A DNA stretch of 64,000 nucleotides from Pseudopedobacter sp037968815 (GTDB lineage Bacteria > Bacteroidota > Bacteroidia > Sphingobacteriales > Sphingobacteriaceae): the NCBI GenBank assembly GCA_037968815.1, contig JBBKWF010000011.1:310001-374000 (forward strand), given 5' to 3'. Positions within the stretch are counted from its first letter, which is position 1; every line of letters starts with the position of its first letter. The notes under the pieces were generated by a model that saw only the letters and a program-made list of their open reading frames with translations, ran no database searches and was not told the DNA's origin. A program made the translations under genes and the position numbers. Positions 7,857 through 16,954 of the stretch are shown in pieces.

Positions 7857-8609
7857 CTACTTCTTTGTTTTAATCACTCTTACTTTCCATTGCTCAGGGC
7901 CTTTTTCTAAATACTTCCAATTAAATGGCTCTTTACTTTCTGCTTCCATTTGGTAATAAAGAGGTTTTGGATCATGGTCGTTAATAAACTCAAAAGCTTC
8001 ACCTGGTTTTATATCTGCAAAACCTTTGTAAAACATTTCATGCCTTTCTGTTGGCGGAAAAGGACGTAAATCAAACTCGTTAACCACAGAAAAACCATCA
8101 TCGCCCAAACCGCTTTTATCTTTTTTTGTGATATGCACTACGTACTCATTAGGCTCTTGCTTTTTATAAATCCAAGAATGTTGGCCTTCAAATTTCTGTA
8201 CAAAAATACCATGGATTTCTTTTGGGGCTTCAGCTGCAATAATCTCCATTGTATCGCCTTGTTCCATCATTCCGTAACGGTGGAAAACAATTTGCTTCCA
8301 TTCACTTTCGTCCGCTTTTCTAAGATCTAGCAAGGTTGATACATCTGTAAACTCTCTGCCCTGCGAATCTTCTGTTCTGGTAACTTTCACTTTCCACTCT
8401 CTGCCTCCCCTATTCAAATACTCCCAACCTACCACATCTCCGTAAATAGAACGGAATTCATAATAAAGTGGAATAGGATCATGGTCATTGATAAAAACAA
8501 AACTTTCATCAACTGGTAATTCTTTAAATAGCTGTATCAGTTTTTTATGCCTTTCTATAGGGATTAGCACCCGCATATCTAACTCTTCTGTGTGTAGCTT
8601 ATCATTCAT
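7857..8609 (-). CDS. Triple DUF2249 domain protein
   Basis: 250-aa cytoplasmic protein made of three DUF2249 units. Units 1 (about 8-80) and 3 (about 170-248) both have the family hallmark FINDHDPxPLYY followed by a W(K/E)YL...W KV R/K V segment. The middle unit (about 90-165) has lost the NDHDP motif and reads ETMEIIAAEAPKEI-like at that site. DUF2249 proteins occur in bacteria with nitric-oxide and anaerobic respiration genes and may bind metal or a small ligand; their chemistry is not settled. The start ATG at 8609 is followed by an acidic leader. The gene diverges from the GNAT gene across a 282-bp spacer with a 12-bp palindrome. Confidence 0.8.
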   Translation of the reverse strand: MNDKLHTEELDMRVLIPIERHKKLIQLFKELPVDESFVFINDHDPIPLYYEFRSIYGDVVGWEYLNRGGREWKVKVTRTEDSQGREFTDVSTLLDLRKADESEWKQIVFHRYGMMEQGDTMEIIAAEAPKEIHGIFVQKFEGQHSWIYKKQEPNEYVVHITKKDKSGLGDDGFSVVNEFDLRPFPPTERHEMFYKGFADIKPGEAFEFINDHDPKPLYYQMEAESKEPFNWKYLEKGPEQWKVRVIKTKK

Positions 8610-8655
8610 GATGTTTTAAATTAAGTAATCAGGACCTTTTTATCTTCTATTATTA

Positions 8656-8667
8656 ATGATTAATCAT
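8656..8667. promoter_or_regulatory. 12-bp palindrome between divergent genes
   Basis: ATGATTAATCAT is a perfect palindrome 47 bp upstream of the DUF2249 gene. The form recalls Crp/Fnr-family half-sites, which would suit a DUF2249 gene, but AT-rich DNA gives such palindromes by chance. Confidence 0.25.
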
Positions 8668-8891
8668 ATTGTTTTATTAATTAGGCAATTATAGCAATAA
8701 AATCTTTTAAAAATTTATGATTTATGTCAGGTTTTACATTAAAAAAAAACAATGGCTTGTTACATTAAATTAGAAAACACTACAATTACTTTTTGGTAAA
8801 AGTTTAATTTAATTAATACATTAGATAAAGCTGTTTTGCCTAAAGACTGGTCTTTATAAGCATCAAAAAAACCATCGCAACCAAATCCAAA

Positions 8892-9752
8892 ATGAAGATT
8901 GAAGATTTAGAACTCAGAAAGTTAGACTTACAAGATTTAAAAACCCTTGTTGAGTGGGCTAAAAAAGAAGGTTGGAATCCTGGTGCTTATGATGCTGAAA
9001 TATATTGGGCTACAGACCCAAATGGCTTTTACGGCTATTATTTTAAGGAGGTTTTAGTTGCGGGTGGTGCAATTGTATCCTACAATAACGAATTCGGCTT
9101 TATGGGGCTTTTTATAGTAAAACCCGAATTTAGAGGTAATGGCTGGGGTAGAAAACTTTGGTATCAACGATTACATCTATTAACCGAAAGATTAAATGAA
9201 GGTGCAACTATTGGTATGGATGGCGTTGTAGCCATGCAACCTTTTTACCAAAAAGGTGGTTTCAAAACTTGTTTTAAGGATGAACGTTACGAAAAAATAG
9301 GGATAGCGTTTGATTTAGATTCAAATATATCTAACATAAAAAACGAAGATTTACCCCAAATATTAAGTTATGATGAGCAATGCTTTGGATTTAGTAGACC
9401 ACAGTTTTTAAGCCCTTGGATTAAGCTCGCCGAAAACAAAAACTTTAAATATTTAGAAAATGATCAATTAAAGGGCTTTGCTATTGTTAGAAAAGTTGCA
9501 AACGGATTTAAAATAGGTCCTTTGTTTGCAGATAACATTAAGGTAGCAGAAGAACTTTATAAAGCTTGTTTAAATTCTGTAATTGGCGAAGCTCTTTATA
9601 TTGACATCCCAATGGCTAACCAAGAAGCAGTGCAAATGGTAAAAAACTACCATGCAAAATATGTATTTGAATGTTCCAGAATGTACAAAGGCAACCCTCC
9701 TCAAGTTGCTATGAATAAGGTTTACGGCATAACCTCTTTTGAATTAGGCTAA
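8892..9752 (+). CDS. GNAT acetyltransferase with C-terminal Acetyltransf_18-like domain
   Basis: 286-aa two-domain acetyltransferase. Residues 1-140 are a GNAT domain, with the acetyl-CoA pyrophosphate loop in FIVKPEFRGNGWGRKLW. Residues 150-280 match the Acetyltransf_18 type found after GNAT domains in YitH-like proteins (segments LPQILSYDEQCFG and GFAIVRKVANGFKIGPL). The product is cytoplasmic; its acyl acceptor cannot be read from the sequence. It has its own upstream region and stands as a single transcription unit. Confidence 0.85.
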   Translation: MKIEDLELRKLDLQDLKTLVEWAKKEGWNPGAYDAEIYWATDPNGFYGYYFKEVLVAGGAIVSYNNEFGFMGLFIVKPEFRGNGWGRKLWYQRLHLLTERLNEGATIGMDGVVAMQPFYQKGGFKTCFKDERYEKIGIAFDLDSNISNIKNEDLPQILSYDEQCFGFSRPQFLSPWIKLAENKNFKYLENDQLKGFAIVRKVANGFKIGPLFADNIKVAEELYKACLNSVIGEALYIDIPMANQEAVQMVKNYHAKYVFECSRMYKGNPPQVAMNKVYGITSFELG

Positions 9753-9849
9753 AAATAAATTGGTATTTAAAGCCCAAAAAGTGACTTCTATCTCTTTTAT
9801 TTATGACAAATAATTGATAGGCAAAGTAATAGCACACCAAAAAAAACCT

Positions 9850-9857
9850 TAATTTTG
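9850..9857 (+). promoter_or_regulatory. Promoter -7 element of the bacilliredoxin gene
   Basis: TAATTTTG fits the Bacteroidota TAnnTTTG element, 60 bp before the start codon. No clear TTTG lies 19 bp upstream, so this is a partial promoter match. Confidence 0.45.
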
Positions 9858-9917
9858 TATCGTTTTAAAGTCTTACCAGACTTTTTTAATTATTGATTGA
9901 AATAAAATAAAGAGAAT

Positions 9918-10328
9918 ATGTATCCAGAATATTTAGTTGCACCAATGCGTACAGAGTTAACAGACGCAGGTTTCCAAGAGTTAAAAAATGCAGAAGAAGT
10001 AAAAAATGCAATAGGTACAGAAGGAACTACCTTTGTGGTGGTTAACTCTGTTTGTGGTTGTGCGGCAGCTAATGCTCGCCCGGCTGCAAAAATTGCTGCT
10101 TCAAGTACTAAAACCCCTAATAAATTAGTGACTGTTTTTGCCGGAATGGAAAAAGAAGCAGTAGATGCAGCAAGAGGGTTTATGTTGCCTTTCCCAGCAT
10201 CATCGCCATCAATGGCATTATTTAAAGACGGTAAATTGGTACACATGATAGAGCGCCATCAAATTGAAGGTCGCCCTGCCGAAATGATTGCTGATAACCT
10301 AATTGGTGCATTTGAACAATATTGCTAG
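9918..10328 (+). CDS. Bacilliredoxin, BrxA/BrxB family
   Basis: 136-aa protein of the BrxA/BrxB (DUF1094) family. The C-G-C active site is in VNSVCGCAAANARPAA at about residues 44-49, and the C-terminal LVHMIERHQIEGR segment is also characteristic. Bacilliredoxins remove low-molecular-weight thiols from mixed disulfides in Firmicutes. In Bacteroidota the redox partner is not well defined, so the physiological role here is inferred to be thiol redox repair. Cytoplasmic. It has its own promoter element and a strong terminator directly downstream, so it is a single-gene transcript. Confidence 0.92.
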   Translation: MYPEYLVAPMRTELTDAGFQELKNAEEVKNAIGTEGTTFVVVNSVCGCAAANARPAAKIAASSTKTPNKLVTVFAGMEKEAVDAARGFMLPFPASSPSMALFKDGKLVHMIERHQIEGRPAEMIADNLIGAFEQYC

Positions 10329-10353
10329 ATTTTAATTGTTTAGCTCAATTTTT

Positions 10354-10380
10354 AAACCGGCAATCAATGATTGCCGGTTT
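10354..10380 (+). terminator. Intrinsic terminator of the bacilliredoxin gene
   Basis: AAACCGGCAAT (10354-10364) pairs perfectly with ATTGCCGGTTT (10370-10380) across a 5-nt loop and runs into a T-rich tract. Confidence 0.9.
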
Positions 10381-10512
10381 TTCTTTTAAATAGCCTATTC
10401 ATAATAAAATGTATAGGGTCACAAGGCTAGTTTCAAAAACGCAATTTTCCCAACAAATCCCTTCCCAATCGGTTTAAACAAAATAGGTTTATCGAAATTG
10501 CAAGCACAAAAA

Positions 10513-10540
10513 AGCCTCACTTAAATTTTTAAGTGAGGCT
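10513..10540 (-). terminator. Terminator at the end of PUL1
   Basis: AGCCTCACTTAAA and TTTAAGTGAGGCT form a perfect 13-bp stem. On the minus strand it is followed by a run of six T, 22 bp past the stop codon of the last PUL1 gene. Confidence 0.88.
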
Positions 10541-10562
10541 AAAATTAAATTGCCTTTATAAG

Positions 10563-12386
10563 CTAAGGGTTCTTTAATAGCGTAGTAACTATTACACTTC
10601 TTCTGCCAGAAGGGGTAATTACCACACTTTTTAATGTTCTTTCTTCTCCCGCAGGTACAGTGATTTTAATTTCCTTATCAAATAAGTAATCTACATCAAA
10701 AGGAGATTTCCCGTTTATCGTATAATATATTTTCGCTCCTTTTACAGGCACTTTATAAACAAAAGTAAAGTCTTGACCTGTCATGGTAGTATCCTTCGCT
10801 CCTATTGGCTCTGGAACTCTAAAAACATTTTTTTCAGCATCTAATTTACCCAAGTGTTGCGAAACTCTATTCTCAGAAAAATCTGTCCAGTTTTTGTTGT
10901 CTAGAGGTGTCCATGCAATTTCAGACAAAGCAAAAACTCGAGGATAAACCATATACTGCACTTTGGCAGGAGTTTTAATGTACTCTGTCCACACGTTTGC
11001 CTGTACACCAATTATATACTTTTCCTCGTCTTTGGTAAGTTCACTTGGCACAGGGTTGTAAGAATACACCTTAGATAAAGGATGATTCCCCCCAATAGTT
11101 AGTGGCTCTTCATCAGATTTGCTCTCTCTTTTATCAAAATAAAGATAAGGCCCCGGAGTCATAATTACATTGTGAGATTGTTTAGCCGCTGCTATACCTC
11201 CCTTTGTTCCTCTCCAGCTCATCACTGTAGCGTTGGGTGCTAAACCACCTTCTAAAATCTCATCCCACCCAATGATGTTTCTCCCTTTTTTATTAAGGTA
11301 TTTCTCTATTCTTTGGATAAAATAAGATTGTAGCTCATGCTCATCTTTAAGTTTCTCTTTTTTAATTCGCTTTTGGCAATATTCACAGGTTTTCCATTTT
11401 GTTTTTGGAGATTCATCGCCACCTATATGGATATACGGAGAAGGGAATAGAGGCAATACTTCATCTAAAACATCTTCTAAAAACTTAAAAGTTTTTTCTT
11501 TTCCGGCACAAAAAACATCATCAAAAACACCCCATTTTTGAGCCGCTTTAAATGGCCCTGGGTTATTGCCACAAGCAAATTCTGGGTATGCAGAAAGTGC
11601 CGCTAATGCGTGTCCTGGCATTTCAATTTCTGGTATTACCGTGATGTACCTAGAAGTTGCATAAGCCACCACTTCTTTTACTTCTTCTTGGGTATAATAA
11701 CCGCCGTATTTTGTGTTATCATATTGCTGAGGCTTATCTCTTAAATATCCAATTAGTGTTTGATCTCTAAAACCACCAATTTCCATTAATTTAGGATATT
11801 TCTTGATCTCAATTCTCCAGCCTTGATCCTCTGTTAGGTGCCAGTGAAAAGTGTTCAGCTTATAATAAGCAAGCATATCTATATACTCTTTTATAAAGCT
11901 TACTGGAAACATATGTCGACCGACATCTAAATGCAAGCCTCTGTAAGAAAATCTAGGGTAATCTTCTATCTCTACAAAAGGTAAAGTTTGTGAAGTAGCA
12001 CCATTATAAAACCATAGTTGTGCTAAAGTTTGCAAGCCGTAAAACGCTCCAATTTCCGAAGAAGCCTTTATACTTACGCCTTCTTTATTTATAGAAAGAT
12101 GGTAGCCTTCTTTTTTAATCTGTAGGGTTTTATCCAAAGAAATTATTAAACCGTTTTCTTTAGTTAATGTTTTAGAAAAAATACGATTTGTGAAGTTTTC
12201 TAAATTAGTAGTACTTGTACTAAAACCGGTAAACTTTACACCTAAGTTTTTTGGAACATTGTATGATCCATTGAGTACTTCTAATTTAACAGGAGCAGGA
12301 ATAATCCCTAAGGATGGTTTTTCTTGAGTTTTACCGGTTAAGGTGATAAACAAAAGAAAGCAAGCGCTTAATAATACGTTTTTCAT
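10563..12386 (-). CDS. GH20 beta-N-acetylhexosaminidase (607 aa)
   Basis: Secreted glycoside hydrolase family 20 enzyme removing terminal beta-linked GlcNAc/GalNAc. A signal peptide covers residues 1-20 (LLSACFLLFITLTGKTQ). The GH20b domain starts at about 25 and the TIM barrel runs from about 145 to 490, with SYRGLHLDVGRHMFP at its entry. The catalytic Asp-Glu pair lies in HIGGDESPKTKW at about residue 322. WDEILEGGLAPNATVMSWRG and the WTEYIK segment line the -1 site. A C-terminal chitobiase-like Ig domain (about 525-600) follows. It is the last gene of PUL1, separated by 310 bp from its neighbour, with its own promoter candidate. In the locus it would trim beta-GlcNAc from the imported or surface-bound glycan. 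Confidence 0.95.
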   Translation of the reverse strand: MKNVLLSACFLLFITLTGKTQEKPSLGIIPAPVKLEVLNGSYNVPKNLGVKFTGFSTSTTNLENFTNRIFSKTLTKENGLIISLDKTLQIKKEGYHLSINKEGVSIKASSEIGAFYGLQTLAQLWFYNGATSQTLPFVEIEDYPRFSYRGLHLDVGRHMFPVSFIKEYIDMLAYYKLNTFHWHLTEDQGWRIEIKKYPKLMEIGGFRDQTLIGYLRDKPQQYDNTKYGGYYTQEEVKEVVAYATSRYITVIPEIEMPGHALAALSAYPEFACGNNPGPFKAAQKWGVFDDVFCAGKEKTFKFLEDVLDEVLPLFPSPYIHIGGDESPKTKWKTCEYCQKRIKKEKLKDEHELQSYFIQRIEKYLNKKGRNIIGWDEILEGGLAPNATVMSWRGTKGGIAAAKQSHNVIMTPGPYLYFDKRESKSDEEPLTIGGNHPLSKVYSYNPVPSELTKDEEKYIIGVQANVWTEYIKTPAKVQYMVYPRVFALSEIAWTPLDNKNWTDFSENRVSQHLGKLDAEKNVFRVPEPIGAKDTTMTGQDFTFVYKVPVKGAKIYYTINGKSPFDVDYLFDKEIKITVPAGEERTLKSVVITPSGRRSVIVTTLLKNP

Positions 12387-12418
12387 TAAAAATTTAATTT
12401 AAAGGTTAGATGGATTTT

Positions 12419-12426
12419 CAAACTTA
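12419..12426 (-). promoter_or_regulatory. Promoter -7 element of the GH20 gene
   Basis: On the minus strand this reads TAAGTTTG, matching TAnnTTTG, 33 bp before the start codon. No good -33 partner is visible. It suggests that the last PUL1 gene can be transcribed on its own. Confidence 0.45.
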
Positions 12427-12474
12427 CTTTATTTCGATGACTTTATTAACTGAACACACTGTTTTTCAAAGAAC

Positions 12475-12509
12475 TTCCTTTTAACAATTAGTTACCTGAT
12501 TAAAAGGAA
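12475..12509. repeat. Inverted repeat upstream of the GH20 gene
   Basis: TTCCTTTTAA (12475-12484) and TTAAAAGGAA (12500-12509) are a perfect 10-bp inverted repeat with a 15-bp spacer, about 50 bp upstream of the -7 element. It is placed like an operator for a dimeric regulator. Confidence 0.4.
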
Positions 12510-12582
12510 TTCCGTTCTTTATATCCAAAAAAAACCGCAGAGAAATTCTGTTTTAGCTTCACAGTACTCTTCCATATCATTT

Positions 12583-12658
12583 CAAGTATTTGCATCAGGA
12601 ATCACCGAAATAATTACCCTGAAAGGCTATAGTTTAACTGATGAAACTTAAATACTTG
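12583..12658. repeat. Long imperfect hairpin in the 310-bp intergenic region
   Basis: CAAGTATTT (12583-12591) pairs with AAATACTTG (12650-12658), and inside it CATCAG (12593-12598) pairs with CTGATG (12638-12643). The structure spans 76 nt with a 39-nt loop. It follows the stop of the 12697 gene and has no T-run. The rest of the 12387-12696 gap shows only the inverted repeat and promoter element listed separately. Confidence 0.35.
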
Positions 12659-12696
12659 AGCTTATTTATTTTCCAAAAGAAGATTTTTAAAATATT

Positions 12697-13632
12697 TTAC
12701 TCTATCAACAACGCCGTTTCTATTTTTCGTTGCCCATAATGGTCAAATTTTTTATTGTCTGTAGGATAGTTAACTATGCCGTTGAAAGGTTCTCCTTTTA
12801 CCCACATAGTAGTTGAACCCCCACCGTCAATATTCATAGCTGCCTGCGGATTGAAAAATCTTTTCAAAAAGGCAGTAAGTTCTTTTGCCGACATTCCTAA
12901 AGCATTTTCATTTCTTCCGTCAACTGTAATTAGCAATAAACTGCCCTCACCTGTAAGGGCTATTGCTGTCCTAGGATGGCGCACTCCCTGATGTTTCAAG
13001 TAATGTTCGTAATGAAGTTTTTTAAGATCAATGCCAGAAGTATCGGCAAAAGTTAACCCTACAGGCTTGTAATTATCAATTAACATCGGGGCACCAGTAA
13101 TCACATTCTGCGCTTTTACTGTGCTAAAGTTTTCTGGCGAATAGCCTATTTTAAAACTGGTTCCTTTATTATTGAAAGAAAACATCCCTTCGTGTTTCCA
13201 ATAATAAATACTGCTTTTAGATACATTTACTGTTTGTATTTCTTTGCTTTTTAAACGTAAGTACATATAATTAGAGGTATCTTTTTGTTCTAAAAAATAT
13301 GTTGCATTTATCCCTGCAATTGAACCTTTAAATGTATCTGCTATAGCAGATAAAGAATCTTTTTCTTTGTGGTATGCTAGAATGGCTTTTCCTTTTTTTG
13401 CATCAGGATTAAAACTAACAACATTTACTTTTTGATGGGCAAATTCGCCCTCTATTGCTGAAGTGTACTGATACCAAACAATATCTTTTCGTAACGTATC
13501 TATTTTCCAACCATTTTTATCTAGTAAAACAGCTTGGTTTTTTGAAGGTATTTGCTTGGCTTTACAACCATATAAAACTGCAGATACTAACAAAGGTAAT
13601 ATCAGCAGTTTTAAAGTTACTTTTTGGATCAT
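12697..13632 (-). CDS. Phosphodiester glycosidase family lipoprotein (NAGPA domain), copy 1
   Basis: 311-aa lipoprotein: a signal peptide with the lipobox VLYGC (Cys22) is followed by a NAGPA domain. The family signature is near the end, MNIDGGGSTTMWVKGE at about residues 265-280, preceded by RTAIALTGEGSLLLITVDGR. The mammalian relative (uncovering enzyme) cleaves GlcNAc-1-phospho-6-mannose. Bacterial members are used as phosphodiester glycosidases on sugar-1-phosphate linkages. Here it is probably surface- or periplasm-exposed and shares an operon-like strand order with an alkaline phosphatase (97 bp upstream) and GH20 enzymes, so a phosphodiester-linked GlcNAc substrate is inferred. Confidence 0.85.
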   Translation of the reverse strand: MIQKVTLKLLILPLLVSAVLYGCKAKQIPSKNQAVLLDKNGWKIDTLRKDIVWYQYTSAIEGEFAHQKVNVVSFNPDAKKGKAILAYHKEKDSLSAIADTFKGSIAGINATYFLEQKDTSNYMYLRLKSKEIQTVNVSKSSIYYWKHEGMFSFNNKGTSFKIGYSPENFSTVKAQNVITGAPMLIDNYKPVGLTFADTSGIDLKKLHYEHYLKHQGVRHPRTAIALTGEGSLLLITVDGRNENALGMSAKELTAFLKRFFNPQAAMNIDGGGSTTMWVKGEPFNGIVNYPTDNKKFDHYGQRKIETALLIE

Positions 13633-13729
13633 TTAAATAATGTTGGCGTTTTTTAAAAGAATTGCTCTTTTTGAAAATACTTTAATACAAAAATTTACAA
13701 CTATTTGTTTAGATAGCCTTTTGAATAAG

Positions 13730-15127
13730 TTACCCCATTAAACCTGTTGCTTTTAACAATAGATTATGTATTTCAGTATTTTTTACAAATGGTTTTAACA
13801 ATTCACTACCGGGACCAAACATGGCTAATTCTACATAATCTGCAGAGTGAGAGACACTACCCCAGCCTACCGAGTTATATTCAGCTTGAATATCTGAAAG
13901 TTCTCTGAATGGGAGTTTCCTAGGATTGTATACACCTTCCTCATCTAAATTATCATAGTGTTTCAATACCTTTTGTGCTTCCTCAGTTTTTATTGCATAA
14001 CCTTGAGCATTTTCAATTTTTTCAATTAAAGTTGATACGGAAGTATTTCTATCAATGCTGTTCAAAATTGAGGTATTCGTGTTTTTAAAGTTGGCAATCC
14101 TTTCGAAGTTTTTATCTGCCTTTGCTCCGTAATATAAGCCCGGATTAGAGTTGCCGTGGTCAGTAGTAATTACTACGAGCGTATCCTCGTTACTTTCTGC
14201 AAAAGTGATTGCTTCTGCGACTGCATCATCAAATGCTATCTGATCATACAATACTCCGCCTATATCATTTGCATGCGCTGCCCAATCTACTTTTCCTGCT
14301 TCTACCTGTAGAACAAACCCATTTTTATTAGCACTCAGCTGCTGTATAGCTTTTTTGGTCATTTCTGCCAAAGTAGGAACTTCCAATTGTAAGCTTTTAT
14401 CAGATGACCTATCCAGCGAATAAGGTAAGGCTTCGTTAGAAAATATACCCAAAAGTGGCTTATCACTTTTCTCCTTTAATAAGGTATCTCGATCCTTCAA
14501 TATACGATAGCCTTTTTTTTCATATTTAGAAAACAGATCTTGTTTATCTTTTCTCGTATTAGCTGAAAAATGCTCGACACCTCCACCCATAATCACATCT
14601 ACTCCTAAGTCTAAGTACTTCACCGCAATCCCTGCTTCGTCACTCCTTTTTTTACTGGTAATGCAAAAGCCTGCTGGCGTAGCATGGGTTGCCGTTACGG
14701 TAGTAACTACACCAATTGCCTTTCCGGCTTTTTTGAATTTTTGTAGAATAGGTGTGTTTTCGGTACCGTCTGCATTAACGTTTAAAGAACCATTTGGAAC
14801 TCTTACTCCTCCTCCCCAAGAAGAACTTGCGGCAGCAGAATCAGTAACTAATGCATTTGCAGATGCTGTATCCATTAAAGCTCTTGTCACTCTATTTTGT
14901 TCGTATAACGACAGCCAGTTACTTTGTTTTCCTTCTTTGACTTTCAAAAGTAAATCGGCCATATTAAGTGTCCCAATACTCATTCCATCACTCACTAAGA
15001 ATATTATATTCTTAGCTACTTTACCATTTTTTACATCGCTAAGATTTGCTAATGTTTCTACTGGCGATAACAGTGTACTACCTAAAAAGGCTAAGGCACC
15101 ACCTTTAAAGAGGTCTCTTCTTTTCAT
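13730..15127 (-). CDS. phoA: Alkaline phosphatase (PhoA family)
   Basis: 465-aa alkaline phosphatase superfamily enzyme that frees phosphate from monoesters in the periplasm. The N-terminus MKRRDLFKGGALAFLGSTLL is Tat-like (RR followed by a hydrophobic stretch). Asp47 in LVSDGMS is a metal ligand, and Ser97 in LVTDSAAAS is the nucleophile. VDWAAHANDIGG, ITTDHGN and the late SHSADYVELAMFG His supply the remaining zinc/magnesium ligands. It lies inside PUL1 between a phosphodiester glycosidase and the T9SS NHL protein. A phosphomonoester left after the phosphodiester glycosidase acts would be its natural substrate. I see no Pho-box array before it. Confidence 0.92.
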   Translation of the reverse strand: MKRRDLFKGGALAFLGSTLLSPVETLANLSDVKNGKVAKNIIFLVSDGMSIGTLNMADLLLKVKEGKQSNWLSLYEQNRVTRALMDTASANALVTDSAAASSSWGGGVRVPNGSLNVNADGTENTPILQKFKKAGKAIGVVTTVTATHATPAGFCITSKKRSDEAGIAVKYLDLGVDVIMGGGVEHFSANTRKDKQDLFSKYEKKGYRILKDRDTLLKEKSDKPLLGIFSNEALPYSLDRSSDKSLQLEVPTLAEMTKKAIQQLSANKNGFVLQVEAGKVDWAAHANDIGGVLYDQIAFDDAVAEAITFAESNEDTLVVITTDHGNSNPGLYYGAKADKNFERIANFKNTNTSILNSIDRNTSVSTLIEKIENAQGYAIKTEEAQKVLKHYDNLDEEGVYNPRKLPFRELSDIQAEYNSVGWGSVSHSADYVELAMFGPGSELLKPFVKNTEIHNLLLKATGLMG

Positions 15128-15158
15128 ATTGATTGGTTTAAACTTTTGTCTCTAGTCT

Positions 15159-15193
15159 AGGAAACTATCACGATAATAATCGTAATAGTTCCT
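15159..15193. terminator. Large stem-loop between the NHL and alkaline phosphatase genes
   Basis: AGGAAACTATCACGAT (15159-15174) pairs with 15179-15193 with one bulge and one mismatch. It follows the stop of the NHL gene on the minus strand but lacks a T-run. It could attenuate transcription into phoA or protect an mRNA end. Confidence 0.4.
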
Positions 15194-15250
15194 TAAACAA
15201 AAGTTGAGTGTATTTAGTCTTTAAAATTAACTAAACAGTTTCAATTAATA

Positions 15251-16870
15251 CTAATAGATAAATTTTACAGATAAGTTTTGTTTCACACTCTGTAAAGAAA
15301 CTACATATACTCCTTTTTTCAAAGAGACAGGAATTGTAATATTGGATACCCCATTTGCCATTGCTCTTCTGTTTTCGTAAAGAATCTTTCCCTGTATATC
15401 AATCACCTTAAGTAAAACATCACTTTTTTCTTCTAATGTTATACTTAATTCTAAATTTTGCTGACCCGCATTAACATAAGCACTTAAAGAGTTGTTTTTC
15501 GACAAATCAAAACTGACAGCTTGGATTAGAGATTTTTTTGATTCCCCATCTATATCAAACTGTTGTAACTGATAATAGTTAGTACCGTTAAAAGGATTGT
15601 AATCAGTAAAAGAGTAATTAACAATAGTACTACTATTCCCTTTGCCAGATACTTTTCCAATAGAGTTAAAACTTGCTCCGTCTATTGATTTTAATACTTC
15701 AAAATGTGAGTTGTTTTGTTCTGATAAGGTTTGCCATTGTAAGCTCACGTTGTTTGTGTTTTTATTCGCTTTGAAATAGCTTAGTTCTACAGGTAAAGTA
15801 GATGGTGTGATTTTTCTAATTAGGTGACCACCAGTATCAGCAACATACATAATACCTGTCGACCCTACAACTACATCGTAAGGCAAGTTAAAACTTGCTA
15901 CATTATCTAGTCCATCAACCGATCCAGCTGTCCCTATACCCGCTATCGTACTTACTGTAGCTGTTGTCCAATCAGACCCTGCTCCAGGTGTAACTTTTCT
16001 TATACGATGATTAGTAGCATCTGCCAAAATAAGGTTTCCATCATTGTCGAAATTCAAACCATAAACATCTCCAATTTTTGCTGTTAAAGGAGAGCCTGCA
16101 GTACCTTCGTCATAAGCCTTAACTCCTGTTCCAATAATTGTAGTGACCACACCTAACTTTGTGACTTTCTTTATTGTATATGTATCAGAAACGTACAAAT
16201 TATCATCGCCGTCAATTGTTAATGAAAGCGGTTGCTTAATCGAGCTAGATGCTGTTCCGTCTCCCGCTAATGTACTTACCGTAGCGGTTGCCCAACTTCC
16301 TCCGGCACCAAGTGTTATTTTTCGAATACGTTTATTGTCTCTATCTGCGATTAGCACATTGCCTTCACTATCTATCACCGCATCCATTGGGTCATCAAAC
16401 TGTGCTGACGCAACTGCCCCATCTGCAAAACCTGCTGTTCCAGTTCCTGCTAAGGTACTTACTGTTCCGTCTGGAGCTACATTACTAACTCTATGCCCTG
16501 CTTTCTCTAGTACAATAATATTTCCGTTTTGATCGATTGTAGCTTGCCATGGAAAATTAAATTTCCCTGGTTTTCCTACCGCATAACCACTAGATCCCAC
16601 TGTTCCAGCGATTGTTGTCACATCACCACTTGGTGTCATTTTACGTATGGTATGATTTGTTCTATCTATTATAATAAGATTCCCACTAGCATCTATAGAA
16701 ACTCCATCTGGATTCCTGAAAGTAGCATCTACTCCATTTCCATCTGCAGATCCAAATGTAGCTCCTCCTGCAATTGTCTCGATATTGTACGTTTGGGCAT
16801 TTGCGGAAAGCACTATCCCAGTTAACATACATAATGACACTTTAAACGTTTTCTCAATAAATTTTCTCAT
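15251..16870 (-). CDS. Secreted NHL-repeat protein with T9SS sorting domain
   Basis: 539-aa secreted protein. A signal peptide (about 1-25, ending ANA) is followed by about six NHL/beta-propeller repeats at residues 30-355, each with the pattern GxVxTLAG, GxAxFxxP, G(N/D)LIxADxxNHxIRK. Then comes a fibronectin-like module (LPVELSYFKANKNTNNVSLQW) and a C-terminal type A sorting domain of the type IX secretion system ending in GVYVVSLQSVKQNLSVKFIY. The protein is therefore exported across the outer membrane and anchored or released at the surface. NHL propellers usually bind ligands or have lyase activity, but no catalytic residues are evident. Within PUL1 it may bind the polymer. Confidence 0.85.
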   Translation of the reverse strand: MRKFIEKTFKVSLCMLTGIVLSANAQTYNIETIAGGATFGSADGNGVDATFRNPDGVSIDASGNLIIIDRTNHTIRKMTPSGDVTTIAGTVGSSGYAVGKPGKFNFPWQATIDQNGNIIVLEKAGHRVSNVAPDGTVSTLAGTGTAGFADGAVASAQFDDPMDAVIDSEGNVLIADRDNKRIRKITLGAGGSWATATVSTLAGDGTASSSIKQPLSLTIDGDDNLYVSDTYTIKKVTKLGVVTTIIGTGVKAYDEGTAGSPLTAKIGDVYGLNFDNDGNLILADATNHRIRKVTPGAGSDWTTATVSTIAGIGTAGSVDGLDNVASFNLPYDVVVGSTGIMYVADTGGHLIRKITPSTLPVELSYFKANKNTNNVSLQWQTLSEQNNSHFEVLKSIDGASFNSIGKVSGKGNSSTIVNYSFTDYNPFNGTNYYQLQQFDIDGESKKSLIQAVSFDLSKNNSLSAYVNAGQQNLELSITLEEKSDVLLKVIDIQGKILYENRRAMANGVSNITIPVSLKKGVYVVSLQSVKQNLSVKFIY

Positions 16871-16954
16871 AATTTTTCGTTTTTAAACTAATTTTATATT
16901 ACCTAAAGGGTTAATTAAACTTCACTGATTTTATTTTATATAAACTATATCGGA

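Noticed and set aside
12481..12497. Pho-like half-site pair before the GH20 gene
   Set aside because: TTAACA and TTACCT are 11 bp apart but no further sites continue the series, and they lie on the strand opposite to the gene.
14661..15155. 164-aa ORF opposite the alkaline phosphatase gene
   Set aside because: Antisense shadow of a clear alkaline phosphatase reading frame; no start context or family match.
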